Origin: Nitrososphaerales archaeon
GTDB lineage: Archaea > Thermoproteota > Nitrososphaeria > Nitrososphaerales > CADDZS01
Length of the DNA: 64,000 bases
Assembly (NCBI GenBank): GCA_030041355.1
Contig: JASHNZ010000028.1
Location: 27,870 to 91,869 of the forward strand
Direction of reading: 5' to 3'
Shown: piece after piece, positions 51,824-60,622 of the stretch
Position numbering within the stretch: the first letter of the stretch is position 1
Layout: the number at the start of each line of letters is the position of its first letter
Made by a program: the position numbers and the translations under genes
The notes under the pieces: generated by a model
Seen by the model: the letters and a program-made list of their open reading frames with translations, nothing else
Database searches by the model: none
Told to the model about the DNA's origin: nothing

Positions 51824-54730
51824 TCACTCTGTAAAGGAATTTGTTTTGGGGCAAATAGACTGCAGCGTTCTTTTTCTTCGGATCATGAGAACGACAGCTC
51901 CGGCAGTTCCAAGCGCGGGCAACGCCAAAAATAGTGCAATGTTCACAGCCTCTGGTGCAATAGCAAGCTTGCTCGCGATAGAGGAGAGAGCACCACCAAC
52001 AGTCGGGTTGAGCATTCCTGCAGCAACCATCGAAGGTGAGCCTTTAGCGGGATCATCTCCAGTTACGGTTAGAGTGAAAAACCCAGAGCTCGGTGCATGA
52101 TATTGATCTCCGGGATAAGTTCCATTGATGATCTGCTTGCCTACCTGTGATGGAGTGTAGGTAACCGTACATTTTGTTCCAGTGCTATCTTCCTTGCAGG
52201 TAACCGCGCTGAAAGTACCTTCTCCTGAGCTCGAGAATTCGACTTTTCCGGGCAGTTTCGATCCGTCTGCCGATTTTGCTATAGCCGTGCAAGTCGTCGG
52301 AGATCCTTCCTTCACGGTAGATGGCTTGCATGTCACCTTCGTACTGGTGGGGACGAGCTGTGTTGACGTAGTAGTAGTTGTGGAAGTGATCGTTGTTGTA
52401 GTTGGAGAGGTCGTAGTCGTCGTACTAACCGAGGTCGTGGTTGATGTCACAGTGGTTGTTGTTGGTGATGTAGTTGTGCTGGTCAAGGTTGTGGTACTGA
52501 TGCTCGTGACGGTCGTTGTCACTGTCGTCGTAGTGGGTGAGGTTTGAGTCGTGGTCACGGTTGTTGTAGTGGGAGATGTCGTGGTACTGGTTGACGTAAC
52601 CGTCGTTGTCTGAGTTTGCGTCGTGGTCGTAGGTGATGTGGTTGTAACGGTTGAAGTTGTGGTGCTCGTCAGAGTCGATGTAGAAGTAACCGTGCTAGTA
52701 AGAGTCGAAGTGATCGTCGTAGATGATGTTGTAGTCACGGTTGAGGTAAGAGTTGTGCTCGAAGTCGTCGTGGTTCCTGATGAGCTTATGGCCGCGTAGT
52801 AGACGGCGTTAGTGTAGCCTGATGTGCTGTCCCCTGCAACGCAGTAGATGTAGCCAGAGTACGTGGCGCATGATTGAACTTCGATGTCGATTGGATAGCT
52901 TGTAGTAGATCCCCAATTGCCAACTCCAGAAGAGGAGATCGGAGTATAGTACACGGCGTTAGTAAAGCTCGAACTCGTATTGTATCCTCCAACGCAATAG
53001 ATGTAGCCGGCGTAAGCTGTGCATGATTGATCATATATGTCCGTAGGATAGCTGGTCGTGGATGACCATGCGCCTACGCCTGAAGAAGAAATGGCAGCGT
53101 AGTAGACATTATCTATGAGCACATGTGAGTCTCCTTCTCCTGCGATGCAATAGATGTAGCCCGATCCAGTCACGCAAGATTCATACGCAATATCCTTGGG
53201 ATAATTAGAACTATATGACCAAGTGCCTACTCCTGAAGAAGAAACTGAAGCGTAAGCAACACCATAAGTAACGTCACCATTAGAAAATTCTCCTCCAACG
53301 CAGTAGATGTAGCCGGAGTAAGTGGCACATGATTGACCGAAAACGTCGGCAGGATAGCTTGCAGTAGATGTCCACGAACCAACGCCTGAAGAAGAGATCG
53401 TAGCATAGTACACGGTGTCAGTAACGGCGGAGCCGGTATATCCTGCCACGCAGTAGATATAACCGGAGTACGCAGCGCATGATTGAGCCTCAATGTCCGT
53501 AGGATAGCTGGTCGTGGATGACCATGCGCCTACGCCTGAAGAAGAGATCGGAGCGTAGTAGACGGCACTAGAATAGCCAGAGCCAGTTAATCCTCCGACA
53601 CAGTAGATGTAACCAGAATACACTGCACATGATGGACCAAATACGTTCGTAGGATAGCTTGTGGTCGCACCCCAAGGGCTAAGAGATCCGGCTAGGTTGA
53701 CTTCGGCATAATATACGTAGTCTATCAGGCCATAGTCGGTGTTCCCTCCGATGCAGTAGATGTAACCTGCGGAAATCGCGCATGATTCCTCCTCTATACC
53801 GAACGTAGGATAGCCCGCGGTAGTTGTCCACGTGCCGACTCCCGAGGGAGAGATCGGAGCATAGTAAACGCCGACAGTTAGCCCGTCGTTGGTCTCTCCT
53901 CCTACGCAGTATATGTACCCAAAGTAAGCTGCGCATGGTTGATCAGCAATTTCTGAAGGATAGCTGGTGGTGGATGACCATGTGCCCACTCCAGAAGAGG
54001 AGATCGTAGCATAGTAGACGGCACTAGAATAGCCATAGGCGTTCTCTCCCCCTACGCAGTAGATGTAGCCCGAGTATGTTGTACATGATAGAGTAAACTC
54101 GGAATTAGGGTAGCTCGCAGTAGATGACCATGTGCCCACTCCAGAAGAGGAGATCGTAGCATAGTAGACGGCACTAGAATAGCCCGAGCCATTTAATCCT
54201 CCGACACAGTAGATGTAGTCCGAGTACGCTGCACATGATTGACCACCAATTTCTGAAGGATAGCTGGTGGTGGATGACCATGTGCCCACTCCAGAAGAGG
54301 AGATCGTAGCATAGTAGACGGCACTAGAATAGCCCGAGCCATTTAATCCTCCGACACAGTAGATGTAGCCCGAGTTAGTTACGCATGATATATAGCCTAA
54401 ATTCACCGGAAAGCTTGTAGTGGATGACCACGTCCCCACACCCGAAGAAGAGATGGGAGCATAGTAAACGGCGTTAGTATAGCCTGAGCCTGTATCTCCT
54501 CCGACACAGTAAACGTAGCCCGAGTACGCTGCGCACGATTGAACATCAGTGTCGGAAGGATAGCTTGTTCCCTCTGACCAACCGGCGATGCTCTCGGCGC
54601 TACTCGTCCTGTGACCTAACGGTATTAGGGCAAGGAAACTGATCGCAATTACGAGAGAGATTATGATGATTCCGGAGTTACGTACCACCGCGCTTCTAGA
54701 TCGTTTTTTCCACATCTTCCATTTTCTCAA
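51824..54730 (-). CDS. Kelch-like repeat surface protein with Thr-rich stalk and C-terminal anchor
   Basis: This 968-residue protein has an N-terminal signal helix, then 12 near-identical repeats of about 50 residues. Each has 'SCAAYSGYIYCVGG' with two Cys and 'VYYATISSSGVGTWSSTTSYP' in part (the W-x-S-T-T-S-Y-P end), a Kelch/galactose-oxidase-type blade. A Thr/Ser stalk (about 665-785, TTTTS-rich) follows, then an Ig-like (Big) domain with 'VTCKPSTVKEGSPTTC', and a C-terminal helix with a basic tail (MIRRKR). It should be a cell-surface adhesin. The stop is 15 nt before the next propeller start, so the two are likely cotranscribed. Confidence 0.85.
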   Translation of the reverse strand: MRKWKMWKKRSRSAVVRNSGIIIISLVIAISFLALIPLGHRTSSAESIAGWSEGTSYPSDTDVQSCAAYSGYVYCVGGDTGSGYTNAVYYAPISSSGVGTWSSTTSFPVNLGYISCVTNSGYIYCVGGLNGSGYSSAVYYATISSSGVGTWSSTTSYPSEIGGQSCAAYSDYIYCVGGLNGSGYSSAVYYATISSSGVGTWSSTASYPNSEFTLSCTTYSGYIYCVGGENAYGYSSAVYYATISSSGVGTWSSTTSYPSEIADQPCAAYFGYIYCVGGETNDGLTVGVYYAPISPSGVGTWTTTAGYPTFGIEEESCAISAGYIYCIGGNTDYGLIDYVYYAEVNLAGSLSPWGATTSYPTNVFGPSCAVYSGYIYCVGGLTGSGYSSAVYYAPISSSGVGAWSSTTSYPTDIEAQSCAAYSGYIYCVAGYTGSAVTDTVYYATISSSGVGSWTSTASYPADVFGQSCATYSGYIYCVGGEFSNGDVTYGVAYASVSSSGVGTWSYSSNYPKDIAYESCVTGSGYIYCIAGEGDSHVLIDNVYYAAISSSGVGAWSSTTSYPTDIYDQSCTAYAGYIYCVGGYNTSSSFTNAVYYTPISSSGVGNWGSTTSYPIDIEVQSCATYSGYIYCVAGDSTSGYTNAVYYAAISSSGTTTTSSTTLTSTVTTTSSTTITSTLTSTVTSTSTLTSTTTSTVTTTSPTTTTQTQTTTVTSTSTTTSPTTTTVTTTQTSPTTTTVTTTVTSISTTTLTSTTTSPTTTTVTSTTTSVSTTTTTSPTTTTITSTTTTTSTQLVPTSTKVTCKPSTVKEGSPTTCTAIAKSADGSKLPGKVEFSSSGEGTFSAVTCKEDSTGTKCTVTYTPSQVGKQIINGTYPGDQYHAPSSGFFTLTVTGDDPAKGSPSMVAAGMLNPTVGGALSSIASKLAIAPEAVNIALFLALPALGTAGAVVLMIRRKRTLQSICPKTNSFTE
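52345..52790 (-). repeat. Low-complexity Thr-rich stalk coding region
   Basis: About 450 bp encode TSTTTT/TVTST-type repeats with codons of ACx/TCx type. Composition suggests heavy O-glycosylation. Slippage here is likely, so the length may vary between strains. Confidence 0.7.
52790..54590 (-). repeat. Twelve tandem repeats of about 150 bp in the Kelch-like gene
   Basis: Twelve tandem coding repeats, each about 150 bp (50 codons). Neighbouring units (for example 53990-54150, 54150-54300 and 54300-54400) share long identical DNA runs such as GTAGCATAGTAGACGGCAC, which points to recent duplication or gene conversion. Units nearer the 3' end are more diverged. Confidence 0.75.
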
Positions 54731-55248
54731 GGAACCGTCAGACAGACTTCGCCCTAACTAGCTACGTTTATTTGCTGACGCATCATGTGAGTGCGCAGTA
54801 ATAGTAGCAAGTTCCAAGCGTCAGACAGAATAGCTCTTGAGCTCCGTCCTAGCTGCATTACGCCAGCTAGAACTCGCCTTACTCCAGAACCACTCGCATT
54901 CGATGCGAAGAGTCGTTTCAAGTTCCAAGGCTCCTATAATGTGAAAATTACTTCTTGATTTTTCCGTCGCCTGAAGGGATAATTTGAGCTCCTTTTCAGT
55001 GCTAGAACGTAGAATCGAGTCGACTCACCGATTCTCATTATAAAGTGAACGTCAGGCTCAAAATAGTATGATTTTCAACTCTCCTAAAGAAAAGGGGCGA
55101 GGAATCAAGACGGCCTTTATTTTAAACTCGGAAGCATCCCTCAAAATGTCTCAATGAGCAATATCTGAGCCTCTCTATCCTTAAGTACCGCGCTTATCTG
55201 GCCACAGACCTTGTACTTGGTTATCAGGAAGAAAATGGCCGAGCGCTG
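54731..55248. other. Intergenic region
   Basis: This 518-bp gap lies between divergent genes. The frame upstream of ATG 55249 is open back to TAA near 55125 but holds no ATG and no clear start. No TATA box could be assigned with confidence. Nothing else was recognised. Confidence 0.3.
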
Positions 55249-57075
55249 ATGCATCCATCCGAAGAACCGGTCGTTCAATTCAAGTCGGATACGACACGTA
55301 GAATATTTGATTCTCTAGTTGACTCTTTCATAGAAGATTACATGGTGAGAAAGTATGTTGCGGAAAAATCAGGATGGAGAACAATAGTCGATATAGCGGA
55401 TAAAGCTCACATCTCAACCTCTGTTCTTTACGGAAAACATTCGACGACTGGCCCGCACTTTGATGAGTTAGTTCGCAGGGGTCTAATCGAGAGGAGAGTT
55501 TTCCCTGGCGAACGAGGACGGGGGGGCGAGGTTATTCGCTTTCGTATCGCGTACGACAAAGAGCCCCTGAGAGAATTTGTAAACAACAAAGTCATGCAAG
55601 GACGCAACAAGATAACAGAAAGTACCCCGCAACTGGATAAATTTCGAGTTGCGGTTCTTCCATTTTTGAATTTGAGTCCAGATTCAGGAGACGAATATTT
55701 TGCGGACGGTTTGACAGAAGAGCTCATTTCCACAATGTCAAAAGTGAGTGGATTGAAAGTAATCGCTAGAACTTCGATAATGGCTTACAAGAGCGAGCCA
55801 AAAAAGAAAGTTGATGAGATCGCGAGAGAACTAAGAGTGGGCACCCTTGTCGAAGGAAGCGCGCGAAAGATCGGTGAAAAGTTACGCATCACAGTGCAAG
55901 TTGTAGACTGCAGCACAAGCGAGCATATCTTTTCGGAATCATATGACAGAGAACTAAAGGATGTCTTTGAAATCCAATCCGACATTTCAAAAGCTGTCGC
56001 GGAGAAGCTTCGAGTCAAGCTTCTACCCACAGAGACAACAAGGATCGCAAAGAACCTTACACTCAATTCTGAAGCCCACTTGCTTTACCTTAAAGGACTG
56101 CAATTCCACCAGAGTTGGAAGCAACTGGGTCGTGTAAGAGCAATTGATTGTTTCGAGCAAGCAATAAAGCTCGATCCGAAATTTGCCGCAGCATATGCTG
56201 CTTTGAGCTACTGCTACACACTTGGTAACTGGAATTATTTAGGCATGAGCTTTGACGAGACAATTTCCAAAGCAAAACAGCTGATAACAAAAGCTCTAGA
56301 ATTTGATCCTGATCTCTCGGAGGCTCACCAACATCTAGGCGATATAGAATGGTACCTGCACGGACTGAGCCGAGAGGGCTGGCTTGCGGAAGAAAGAGAA
56401 TACAGGCGGGCAATAGAGCTCAATCCTGGCTCGCCTCAAGCTCGACTTGGGTACGCACTTCATCTCCTCCAGGAAGGCAAGTTCCAGGAAGCTAAAATCG
56501 AAATAGAGAAAATGCTCGAAATTGATCCCATGTTCTTGGGCGCTCAATACTTCAGGGGTGAAATCCTGTTTTACGCTAGAGAGTACGAGGAGGCTGAAAA
56601 ACAGCTCGAACAATTTAGTGTAATGGCCCCGCAGGCTATCGATGAGAGTAACATGGGTCTGGGAAGGATTCATCTCCTGCAAGGGCGCTTTGATGAAGCC
56701 ATTTCAGAACTAACAAAGGCGGTGGAACTCTCTGAACCTGAGATGAAACAACTCCGCTTGTCCTATCTCGCAATAGCCTACGCAAAATACGGGAAAAGCG
56801 ATGAAGCCCACAAGCTCCTTGAGCAAGTAAAATCATACTCCAAATTTACCAATGGTCCTAAACCCTCCTTGCTTGCTCGAATCTCTTTGGCTCTTGATGA
56901 GAAGCGCAAAGCCATGCAATTTCTCGAACGAGCCTACGAAGAAAAGGAAATGTGGCCGTTTGTGTTCGTAAAGGTGGACCCCTTCTTAGATGAGCTTCAT
57001 TCCGATCCGAGCTTTGCAGCCCTCTTGGAGAAAATAGGTCTAAACCCACCAGGGGAAAGTTGGAGAAGCTCTTAA
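55249..57075 (+). CDS. Winged-helix / TolB-like / TPR regulator
   Basis: This 608-residue protein joins three parts. Residues 1-110 are a winged-helix-like domain ('VDIADKAHISTSVLYGKH', 'FDELVRRGLIERRVF'). Residues about 125-255 match the TolB-like N-terminal domain found in bacterial adenylate-cyclase and serine/threonine-kinase proteins ('VAVLPFLNLSPDSGDEYFADGLTEELI' in part, 'ISTMSKVSGLKVIARTSIMAYK'). Residues 265-600 hold about nine TPR repeats ('AIELNPGSPQARLGYALHLLQ'). No cyclase or kinase domain is present. It may be a DNA-binding sensor. A truncated relative is at 57731-58666. Confidence 0.82.
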   Translation: MHPSEEPVVQFKSDTTRRIFDSLVDSFIEDYMVRKYVAEKSGWRTIVDIADKAHISTSVLYGKHSTTGPHFDELVRRGLIERRVFPGERGRGGEVIRFRIAYDKEPLREFVNNKVMQGRNKITESTPQLDKFRVAVLPFLNLSPDSGDEYFADGLTEELISTMSKVSGLKVIARTSIMAYKSEPKKKVDEIARELRVGTLVEGSARKIGEKLRITVQVVDCSTSEHIFSESYDRELKDVFEIQSDISKAVAEKLRVKLLPTETTRIAKNLTLNSEAHLLYLKGLQFHQSWKQLGRVRAIDCFEQAIKLDPKFAAAYAALSYCYTLGNWNYLGMSFDETISKAKQLITKALEFDPDLSEAHQHLGDIEWYLHGLSREGWLAEEREYRRAIELNPGSPQARLGYALHLLQEGKFQEAKIEIEKMLEIDPMFLGAQYFRGEILFYAREYEEAEKQLEQFSVMAPQAIDESNMGLGRIHLLQGRFDEAISELTKAVELSEPEMKQLRLSYLAIAYAKYGKSDEAHKLLEQVKSYSKFTNGPKPSLLARISLALDEKRKAMQFLERAYEEKEMWPFVFVKVDPFLDELHSDPSFAALLEKIGLNPPGESWRSS

Positions 57076-57730
57076 CGGTCCTCGAAGCTCCTCCGGAGTC
57101 TTTGGATTGCTTCGTCCGTTTGCTTTGCTTTCTTGATCCCTCTTCAATCAGTAACTCTCTTAATTCACCTCCAAAGTTTTGTTGACAAAACTCTCCAAGG
57201 GTTCTTGGCGGCGACTCATGAAGCTTCCTTTTCTGCTCCGAATTTACTTTAGTTTCTTGGTGCCTCCTCGGATATAAGCTACCACGCAGGTTTAGCTGAG
57301 TGATTTGCTGTACTAGTACTAGAAGACTACAAGTCTTTTGTTTCATTTTCCGATATAGCTTCTACTATACTTTGCACTAACAATGGCTATTTCTCAACAT
57401 AGACATGTACGCACCGAATTTTTTTTACGACCATGAAACAAGAGTGAAATGAAGCAATGGCTTTATCTGAAATTGTAGATAGTATGCCGCTGTTTTTTTA
57501 ACTATACAAAGAAACAAGAATTAGGGCATAAAGAGAATATACAACAATGGCTATTTGGTTTAGGATGTGTAGAATGATGGTGGGAGGGTGTCTATGTTCC
57601 GTTCCATACATTAGACTTCTAGAATAGTCTGCAATTGCTTAACTTCATTCCGAGTCGCTAGAAGGAATAGATATCGTCGGTCTTCGGACATTCTTGTTGT
57701 GCAAATGTATTCATTTTGGATATAGGCGCC
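57076..57730. other. Intergenic region with repeats
   Basis: This 655-bp gap is A/T-rich. It has three copies of a box like AACAATGGCTATTT: 57381-57393, 57543-57556, and the same sequence reversed at 26805-26818. A minus-strand ORF (to 57346) has no coding character. No RNA gene was identified. Confidence 0.35.
57541..57594 (+). repeat. Dispersed repeat copy 2
   Basis: ACAACAATGGCTATTTGG and the next 36 bases resemble the reverse complement of 26767-26820, with GTGTAGAA and GGGAGGGT shared. The sequence just before (ATTAGGGCATAAAGAG) also has a counterpart near 26732-26742. It lies in a gap between genes. Confidence 0.4.
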
Positions 57731-58666
57731 CTAAGGAGGGAGTCCCACTTTCTTGCAGAACTCCGAGAAACGCGGGTCCTTCCGCAACACTTCGAAAAGC
57801 GGGTCGAATTTGATAGTAAAATACCAAGAATGAATTTCTGCCTGCCTCATGAGCGCCTCGAAAGCTCTGTCGAGGTCCCCGACCGCCATCCCGATCCAAA
57901 ACTGAGCATTGAGGCGATGCGAATCAGCTTCATCCTTCATTAGGTCCCGCAGCTCGTCCATCGCCTCCTCTCTCCTCCCCAACAGGGCGTATGCCACGCC
58001 ACGAATTACCTTGAGCCAATGATCGTCGGGATCGAATCTCTGACCGATGTCAAGTGCGTCAAGAGCCTTGGCAAAGTCCTTCTTCTGGAGGTAACACAGC
58101 GCAGTCTGGTTGTAGACCCGCGGACTCTTTCGATGAAGATCCTTGAGCCCTTCCGCTATGTCGAGCGCTTCGTCCACTTTTCCTGCTACCCTTAGAACCG
58201 GTATGAAATTAGTCACAGAATATGGATCAAGTGGATCCAGGGAACGCGCCTTCTGGCAATATGCGATGGCCTCTTCGAATCTGCCGAAAGTAGCGCTAAT
58301 CTGGCCAAGGAGATTGTTTGCTTCGGCCAGATTCGGGTTGATTCTGATCGCCTTTTCTAGCTTGAAGCGCGCTTCATCAAATCTGTCCACGGCATAGTGG
58401 ACTTGAGCCATGGCTAGGTGAGCTTCAGCAGATTCTGGCCCCAGCTCGAGAGCCTTTTTGGCAGCAGGTTCTGCCATGTTGATACAGGAGGTAAAGTCTG
58501 CCCAATAAACTCCCCACCAACTTGTCATTCCTATCCAAACATTGGCTAGTCCCGCATAAGCGCGGGAGAACATGGGATCCTCGGATATGGCGCGCCTGAA
58601 GAGGGCGATGGCTTCTTCGCACTTTAAAATCTGACTATATCTGAGAAATTTGGCCCCGCACAGAAA
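57731..58666 (-). pseudogene. 5'-truncated TPR protein (TolB-TPR type)
   Basis: The minus-strand frame is open from 58666 (just after TAA 58667-58669) to TGA/TAG near 57731. From ATG 58573 it gives 280 residues of TPR repeats ('AYAGLANVWIGM', 'EAHLAMAQVHYAVDRFDEA', 'AEANNLLGQISATFGRFEEAI'), and the frame above adds ILKCEEAIALFRRAISEDP, which is also TPR. The expected N-terminal regulatory and TolB-like part is missing. The last residues 'FDPLFEVLRKDPRFSEFCKKVGL' match the end of the gene at 55249. It is GC-rich, so it was likely acquired and then cut down. A short TPR gene starting at 58573 is an alternative. Confidence 0.7.
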
Positions 58667-58745
58667 TTAGGCGAAGAATAGGTTGCTCTTGCCGAGCATT
58701 GCAAAAAAGGTTCAATGCATGGAGTTAAGATTAGAAATTCGATCT

Positions 58746-59093
58746 CTAATCATAGTGCCTTACCCCGGGCCAGAGTGCTGTTATTGAAGTAAAATTCGGA
58801 TTCATACAAAGATACACCGGAAGAATTTGTTCGTAGCTTATGCAGTACTGGCAGGTGAGCGTTGTGAGTGTAGTTACGTTCTTGTAAGCCTGCTGAACGG
58901 TGGAAAGTGACACTCCTATCGTGATTAGGACCCGACCTGTACATGAATCCGGTCCCCAGATGTAGTAGTTATTGTGACCGCTAATTGCTTTCGGAAGCCC
59001 TAGACTTTTTCCAAGAAAGTTTACTGCGCTCGCCTCTCCATAATTTGAAGTGAATACACATGCTTGGCTCTTTACACTAGCTGGTAGAGCCAC
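58746..59093 (-). pseudogene. C-terminal fragment of a GT39/PMT-type glycosyltransferase
   Basis: The 115-residue ORF has 'CVFTSNYGEASAVNFLG', 'LPKAISGHNNYYIWGPDSC' and 'VLITIGVSLSTVQQAYKNV', segments I recognise from the periplasmic end of dolichyl-phosphate-mannose-type (PMT_2/GT39) glycosyltransferases. The full enzyme has about 450-550 residues with many membrane helices; none precede it here. It begins with GTG 59093 and has no promoter, so it is a fragment. It lies amid truncated and GC-rich genes. Confidence 0.6.
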
Positions 59094-59133
59094 CTACTCC
59101 GCGGATCAATAATCGTAGTACTGAATCTAAAGA

Positions 59134-59595
59134 CTATTCACTAGCTTTCTTTCCAGAACTGTAATCTTTCTCCAAACGTTCAGCATATTTTCCCCAAAGG
59201 GAATTCGTCCCTTCTTCAAAATCTTTGACTGAAGGTCCCTTACCTTGCTTCCATTTGTTATCAAATCTCATTTCCAAGCGCGTCTTCGCCCTTCCGAGAC
59301 TTACTAGCTTGTATTCGCCGGTCTCACTGTCTTCTTCCGAATAATAATCCAAGTGCCAGGAACAAGTAGAGGGGGACAACGCAACTATCCCCACGGCAAG
59401 TTTCGGCTTGCCATCGGATCCATCTTGGTAATACGCGTAGACGACTTTAGTCTTCGTTTTGAATAGAATTATTCTTGGATGTTTGCCGCCCCAAATGAGA
59501 TAGTCCTCCCCGGTGAAATCCGTAGCCCAATCATAGACATACTTTATCGGTGCTTTGAACACCTTGGAAGCTCGATAAATTACCAAGACAGACAC
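59134..59595 (-). CDS. SRPBCC-family (START/Bet v1-like) protein
   Basis: This 153-residue protein fits the START-like fold: 'VIYRASKVFKAPIKYVYDWATDF' (in part) at the N-terminus, the internal strands 'KTKVVYAYYQ', 'LAVGIVALSP' and 'SWHLDYYSEE', and the long C-terminal helix 'VKDFEEGTNSLWGKYAERLEKDY'. Members bind hydrophobic ligands or act as cyclases. No ligand can be inferred. It starts at ATG 59595. The gene downstream is the GT39 fragment. Confidence 0.68.
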   Translation of the reverse strand: MSVLVIYRASKVFKAPIKYVYDWATDFTGEDYLIWGGKHPRIILFKTKTKVVYAYYQDGSDGKPKLAVGIVALSPSTCSWHLDYYSEEDSETGEYKLVSLGRAKTRLEMRFDNKWKQGKGPSVKDFEEGTNSLWGKYAERLEKDYSSGKKASE

Positions 59596-59877
59596 TGAAT
59601 TTTACGGAAACCAGATGGACTTATCAGTTTTAGGCGTTCGTTTCAGTACCTATGGAGATTCTAGCGATGTACGACAAACAAGGAAAACCGTTCGAGAGAT
59701 TGCGGAATCTCTTCCCCTCCTTCCTTCGTTCTCTTGGCCTTGAGCTCTTGCCTCATCTCGTAATATGCCCTCCTCTGTACGAGAAATCATCATTCAGCTA
59801 TTTCGTGCAGGTAATCGACGGTTACCGAAAGTCTTTTGGTGAGTGTCTTTCATGGCTATTTCGCCCGTTTCATTCAC

Positions 59878-60471
59878 ATGCCCCTGACCTCAAAACCCCT
59901 CGCCCCGGATACATGGCCTGCGTTCGCCCACCTAGTGGAGAAGCACAACGGGATCTTCGGGGGGTGTTGGTGCATCTCCTTTCATCTAGAGCCCGGGGAG
60001 AAAAGGCACGGGGCTGCGGCATACAGAGCGATGAAGAAAGAGCTCGTACGTCAAGGGCGGGCACACGCGGCGCTCGTGTTCGACGGCCCCAACGCCGTGG
60101 GATGGTGCCAGTTCGGGCCCACTGCGGAGCTTCCCAACATCCGGAGCAAGAAAGCCTACGAAGAGGCTCTGGGAGAGCTTCCTGACTGGCGCATCACTTG
60201 CTTCTTCGTCGACCGAGAACGACGGAGGGAAGGGATCGCGAACTACGCCCTCCGAGAGGCACTGCGGGAGATAGCGCGACTTGGAGGGGGAACAGTCGAG
60301 GCATATCCCGAGGATTACACCGGTCAGAAGATCTCAAGTTCTTTCTTATGCAGCGGAACGCTAGGCATGTTTGAGAACGCGGGGTTTAAGAAGGCACGCA
60401 AGATCGCGATGCACCGCTGGGTCGTGGTCAAGCGACTTCCCTCTAAGCAGACAAGCAGGACAGCGAACTGA
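59878..60471 (+). CDS. GNAT-family N-acetyltransferase (GC-rich)
   Basis: The protein of 197 residues (ATG 59878) has 'PDTWPAFAHLVEKHNG' and the GNAT loop 'CFFVDRERRREGIANYALREAL' in part, followed by 'GGTVEAYPED' and 'FENAGFKKARKIAMHRWV'. ATG 59878 is preferred over the upstream ORF start at 59836. It is clearly GC-rich compared with its neighbours and resembles acetyltransferases of soil actinobacteria, so transfer is likely. Its substrate is unknown. Confidence 0.8.
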   Translation: MPLTSKPLAPDTWPAFAHLVEKHNGIFGGCWCISFHLEPGEKRHGAAAYRAMKKELVRQGRAHAALVFDGPNAVGWCQFGPTAELPNIRSKKAYEEALGELPDWRITCFFVDRERRREGIANYALREALREIARLGGGTVEAYPEDYTGQKISSSFLCSGTLGMFENAGFKKARKIAMHRWVVVKRLPSKQTSRTAN

Positions 60472-60622
60472 ACGCAGTCTGTGAAATCCTAAGTTTATCC
60501 TTACAAAGACACAAGACTCTGGGAACTCGAAGCTTTAAGGTTAGGACAACTGAAAATTCACTTTCTTAGGATCTCAAAACTCATCCATTGGAAATTCAGA
60601 AAGAGAGACTACAGCATATCTC

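Noticed and set aside
54731..55248. Extended upstream frame for the winged-helix/TolB-like gene
   Set aside because: The frame is open for about 40 codons upstream of ATG 55249 but has no usable start codon, so ATG 55249 was kept.
56858..57346. A 162-residue minus-strand ORF opposite the TPR regulator
   Set aside because: It overlaps the end of a well-supported gene and its sequence is low in coding features (LLVLVQQ, RRHQETK).
59652..60185. Plus-strand ORF of 177 residues starting MEILAMYD
   Set aside because: Its second half is a shadow of the GNAT gene in another frame and turns into Arg-rich sequence typical of GC-rich off-frames.
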